Below the pieces are notes generated by a model, which did no database searches, was not told the DNA's origin, and was given only the letters and a program-made list of their open reading frames with translations. 8,201 nucleotides of DNA, from the NCBI GenBank assembly GCA_016869775.1, contig VGDJ01000053.1, forward strand, positions 1-8,201, read 5' to 3'. The position numbers were made by a program, and so were the translations under genes. The DNA is from Alphaproteobacteria bacterium (GTDB taxonomy: Bacteria; Pseudomonadota; Alphaproteobacteria; Rickettsiales; UBA1997). This document shows positions 5,667 through 8,201 of the stretch, one piece after another. The first letter of the stretch is position 1. Each line of letters starts with the position of its first letter.

Positions 5667-6719
5667 TTATAAGATTTTTTCAATTTCATCGATATTTTTA
5701 ACATCAATACCAAGTTGTTGCGCTTTATCAAAAAACTGCAACTCTTTTAGAAGCCTTAATTCGCTTCGCGACGGCACAATAATTGAAATTTTGTGCGACT
5801 TATAATTTAAACCTAAAGATTCTAATAGGCTATTTATAATCTCGTAATACTTGTTGTTGGATAACAAAACCAAATATCTTTTGAATTTGTTAGCAAAATT
5901 TTCATCAGCAGATTTATCGTCTTTAGATTTATTAGCATAATATTCAAAAATGTGGTTAGTCGCTTTAAAATCAAGCAAATAAAGAGTTTGATTTTTAACT
6001 ACAGCAATTTCTGAGAGTAAAAATTTTGATTTAGATTCATCAAAACTTTGAGAAGTAAAAAACTCTTTTCCAAGAACCAAACCTTTATTTTTAATTAAAT
6101 CTAGAGCGTCAATAACGGCATTTTTTGCCACTTCGCTTTGCGTGGTCAAAAAAAGTTCGGCAAAATCGACCTCATCCTTCTTTTTTGGGGCATATGGTTG
6201 AATAGAACTTAGTTGCGATGAATTAAATTTAGCAACAAATTCGGAGACATTTTGGTTAATTTTTGCCATTAATTTTTGATTTTCTAGCGACTCTTTTTTG
6301 TAGTTTGTGGTAATTTTGTCGTAGAGATCTTTACCGAGATTTTTAGCAGTTTCGTGAGTATCGTTGACAATGTTCATGATGGCGTTGGTAATTTCATTAT
6401 GAACAACTTCATAATCACTATTTTTTTGATTAAGAATTTCGAATTTCTTTTCAATTTCTGAACGCAATTCAATTTCTTTTTCTTTTTCTTGACGGACTTT
6501 GCCGATTTCAATTAATAAAGCCTCTACCCTATCTTGATAACTCTTGATCGAACTCAAAAGCTTGGCATCAAAATTTCTAAGCTCAACACTTTGCGAATCA
6601 CTTTTTGCTCTAAGCTCTTTAATTTCCTTGGCCGAATTAATTCTAAAATGAGTATAACGAAAATAAATATAGATCATCATAATCGCTAAACCAATGTTGC
6701 TGATGATAATATAAACCAT
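5667..6719 (-). CDS. Membrane-anchored coiled-coil protein, possible RmuC-like/PD-(D/E)xK domain
   Basis: A 350-residue protein I cannot assign with confidence. Residues 2-20 form one transmembrane helix with a short outside tail, followed by a charged helical stretch (about 28-110) rich in Glu, Lys and Gln that should form a coiled coil, and more helix to ~175. The C-terminal part (about 185-350) has beta-rich segments with E237 followed by LYLLDFKAT (D250-x-K252), which resembles the E...D/E-x-K core of PD-(D/E)xK nucleases. Anchor, long coiled coil and late nuclease-like core is also the layout of RmuC, a protein implicated in limiting inversions between repeats, but the usual RmuC signatures such as KGxxGE are not seen. 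It starts 17 bases after panC with no Shine-Dalgarno site and ends 8 bases before the CDGSH gene. It may be a divergent RmuC or a lineage-specific protein. Confidence 0.75.
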   Translation of the reverse strand: MVYIIISNIGLAIMMIYIYFRYTHFRINSAKEIKELRAKSDSQSVELRNFDAKLLSSIKSYQDRVEALLIEIGKVRQEKEKEIELRSEIEKKFEILNQKNSDYEVVHNEITNAIMNIVNDTHETAKNLGKDLYDKITTNYKKESLENQKLMAKINQNVSEFVAKFNSSQLSSIQPYAPKKKDEVDFAELFLTTQSEVAKNAVIDALDLIKNKGLVLGKEFFTSQSFDESKSKFLLSEIAVVKNQTLYLLDFKATNHIFEYYANKSKDDKSADENFANKFKRYLVLLSNNKYYEIINSLLESLGLNYKSHKISIIVPSRSELRLLKELQFFDKAQQLGIDVKNIDEIEKIL

Positions 6720-6736
6720 ATTTGTGAGGAGATTTG

Positions 6737-7564
6737 TTATAATTTGAGATTGTCGATCAGCCTAATTCCCTCAAGATAAACCGCAATAAATATCCTGTAA
6801 GAATTTGAAGATTTTGCGTCATTATCCAATTCAAGATTGTGTTCATTACGGATTTCAAGATAATCGATTTCAAAACCATTTTTAATTAATTGAGTTTTTT
6901 GAAAATCGATTGAATCGGGATCAGATTTAATCTCATTAAGAGTTTTATAAATCATCGAAGCCTTTTTTAGACCTTCTAAACTAAGCCTTTGATTCCGCGA
7001 CGACATCGCTAAGCCACTCACTTCTCGATATGTTGGCAAGCCGAATATTTTTATATCAAAATTCAAATCGACAACCAATTTTTTTATAATCAACAATTGT
7101 TGAAAATCTTTTTCCCCAAAAAAAGCCTGATGGGGCCGAACAATATTAAAAAGTTTTGTAACCACCAAAGCAACGCCATCAAAATGCCCTACTCTACTCT
7201 TAGCGCACAAGCAATCAATAAAGCTAACGGGGATAATTTTAAACGAACAATCAGCTGGATAAATTTCATCCTCATGGGGAATAAAAATGGCGTTTACAGC
7301 AATGTTTTCAAGCTTATTAATATCGTTATCGAAATGGCGAGGATATTTTTGATAATCACCTAAATCATTAAATTGCGCCTTGTTAACAAAAATACTGACA
7401 ATAACAATATCTGAGACCTTTTGTGCTTCGCTAATCAATGATAAGTGACCGTCATGCAAGGCTCCCATTGTTGGCACAAATCCAATTTTTTGATTACGAG
7501 TTTTGCAAGAATCGACGAAATCACGGACATCGGTAATTTTTTTAAAAACTTTGGTTTTTGTCAT
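6737..7564 (-). CDS. panC: Pantothenate synthetase (pantoate--beta-alanine ligase)
   Basis: Joins pantoate to beta-alanine using ATP, through a pantoyl-adenylate intermediate, to make pantothenate (vitamin B5), the precursor of coenzyme A; cytosolic. The 275-residue length is typical. Landmarks are PTMGALHDGH (31-40, the HIGH-type ATP site), SIFVNKAQF (57-65), KSRVGHFDGV (122-131, pantoate site), FFGEKDFQQL (148-157) and MSSRN (187-191, KMSKS equivalent). Two positions are unusual: VNKAQF where nearly all family members have VNPTQF or VNPLQF, and REVSGLAMSSRN where a DGLA is normal. The catalytic histidines and the GEKD motif are kept, so activity is likely. The ATG overlaps the prmC stop (ATGA, 4 bases). 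No panB or panD lies in the window. Confidence 0.96.
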   Translation of the reverse strand: MTKTKVFKKITDVRDFVDSCKTRNQKIGFVPTMGALHDGHLSLISEAQKVSDIVIVSIFVNKAQFNDLGDYQKYPRHFDNDINKLENIAVNAIFIPHEDEIYPADCSFKIIPVSFIDCLCAKSRVGHFDGVALVVTKLFNIVRPHQAFFGEKDFQQLLIIKKLVVDLNFDIKIFGLPTYREVSGLAMSSRNQRLSLEGLKKASMIYKTLNEIKSDPDSIDFQKTQLIKNGFEIDYLEIRNEHNLELDNDAKSSNSYRIFIAVYLEGIRLIDNLKL

Positions 7565-8201
7565 ATTTGTTTAACAAATTCAAGAACGCGAATGATACCA
7601 TTTAAATCTTTTCTCGAATCGAGAAATTTAAGACCTCGAGACTCAAATATTTCAATGACTTCATTATGCTGATTACAACCTATCTCAAGAAAAATACTGC
7701 CATATATTTTCAAGAATTGCGCACAATTATCGGCAATTTTACGATAAAATTCTAAACCATCAAATCCGCCATCCAAAGCAATTCTTGGCTCATAAATTTT
7801 AACCTCATCTTGCAAATTTTCAATTTCACTCGATGGAATATATGGAGGGTTGGATATAATAATATCAAATAAAAAATCTTTTTGGAAGTTTAAAAAAATA
7901 TCAGATTTAATAAAAGAAATTCGCGAATCGACATCGTTGATTTGAGCATTTTTTTGAGCAATTTTAAGAGCAGATTCAGATATATCTGAGGCCACTCCCA
8001 ACCAATTTTTATATAATTTTAATAATGATATTATTAAACAACCCGATCCTACCGCGACATCACAAATTTTGAGGCCATCTTGACGATTTTGATATTTATA
8101 CAGAAGCATTTCAACTAAAGTCTCGGAATCTGGTCGAGGGTCTAAAACAGAGTTATCAACAAAAAAATTATTACCAAAAAACTCACGATGGTTTGTTATG
8201 T
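7561..8201 (-). CDS. prmC: Release factor glutamine methyltransferase, 5' part beyond window
   Basis: PrmC (HemK) methylates the glutamine of the GGQ motif in release factors RF1 and RF2 using S-adenosylmethionine, which speeds translation termination. The frame stays open upstream of the first internal ATG at 8109 to the window edge, adding about 30 residues that include EFFG and VLDPRPDSETLVE, the conserved linker between PrmC's helical N-domain and its catalytic domain. The Rossmann fold shows motif I CDVAVGSGC, an acidic SAM-ribose position in VASDIS, and the amide-binding NPPYIP loop, followed by EPRIALDGGFDGLEFYRKI, which is diagnostic for PrmC rather than other N-methyltransferases. 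About 212 residues are visible of an expected ~280. It is the most upstream visible gene of the operon and overlaps panC by 4 bases. Confidence 0.95.
   Translation of the reverse strand, partial: ITNHREFFGNNFFVDNSVLDPRPDSETLVEMLLYKYQNRQDGLKICDVAVGSGCLIISLLKLYKNWLGVASDISESALKIAQKNAQINDVDSRISFIKSDIFLNFQKDFLFDIIISNPPYIPSSEIENLQDEVKIYEPRIALDGGFDGLEFYRKIADNCAQFLKIYGSIFLEIGCNQHNEVIEIFESRGLKFLDSRKDLNGIIRVLEFVKQI

Noticed and set aside
7097..7672. Plus-strand frames opposite panC and prmC
   Set aside because: Both are antisense to well-conserved enzymes and contain no recognisable domain.

Overview
This is an AT-rich window whose gene set and style point to an alphaproteobacterium, probably a host-associated one of the Rickettsiales or Holosporales type. 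That placement is inferred from the base composition, weak Shine-Dalgarno sites, decayed mobile and secretion genes, a small opacity-type porin and the flavour of the PrmC and MsbA-like proteins. No rRNA or other taxonomic marker is present.

Left third (1-2216), minus strand: an accessory zone in decay. It holds the last ~60 residues of an IS481/IS3-type transposase, a 50-residue orphan ORF, and a HipA-family kinase with its active-site motifs intact but lacking its N-terminal segment and any HipB partner. Directly upstream, in another frame, is the N-terminus (signal peptide plus start of the POTRA region) of a two-partner-secretion transporter (ShlB/FhaC type), interrupted by a stop codon. 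The kinase reading frame begins inside this remnant, so the two genes look joined by a deletion or recombination near 1600-1625. About 300 bases (1863-2159) hold no recognisable gene.

Middle (2160-3542): a small outer-membrane beta-barrel gene on the minus strand with a visible promoter, a 5' hairpin and a strong 3' hairpin. After an AT-rich spacer come two plus-strand tRNA genes, Gly(TCC) and Tyr(GTA), both with encoded CCA ends. A convergent AT-only hairpin separates them from the next operon.

Right part (3543-8201): a compact minus-strand cluster, in transcription order prmC (cut by the window edge) - panC - a membrane-anchored coiled-coil protein with a possible nuclease-like C-terminus - a two-motif CDGSH iron-sulfur protein - an MsbA/BmrA-like ABC exporter. 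Genes overlap (4 bp and 8 bp) or lie 8-17 bp apart, so this is very probably one operon. It mixes release-factor methylation, pantothenate synthesis, an unassigned protein, a redox/Fe-S protein and export. The two overlapping genes, CDGSH and exporter, are the likeliest to share a function.

I see no CRISPR array, complete insertion sequence, riboswitch, or clearly new defence or biosynthetic system. The most notable items are the kinase/secretion-gene junction and the unassigned coiled-coil protein inside the operon.
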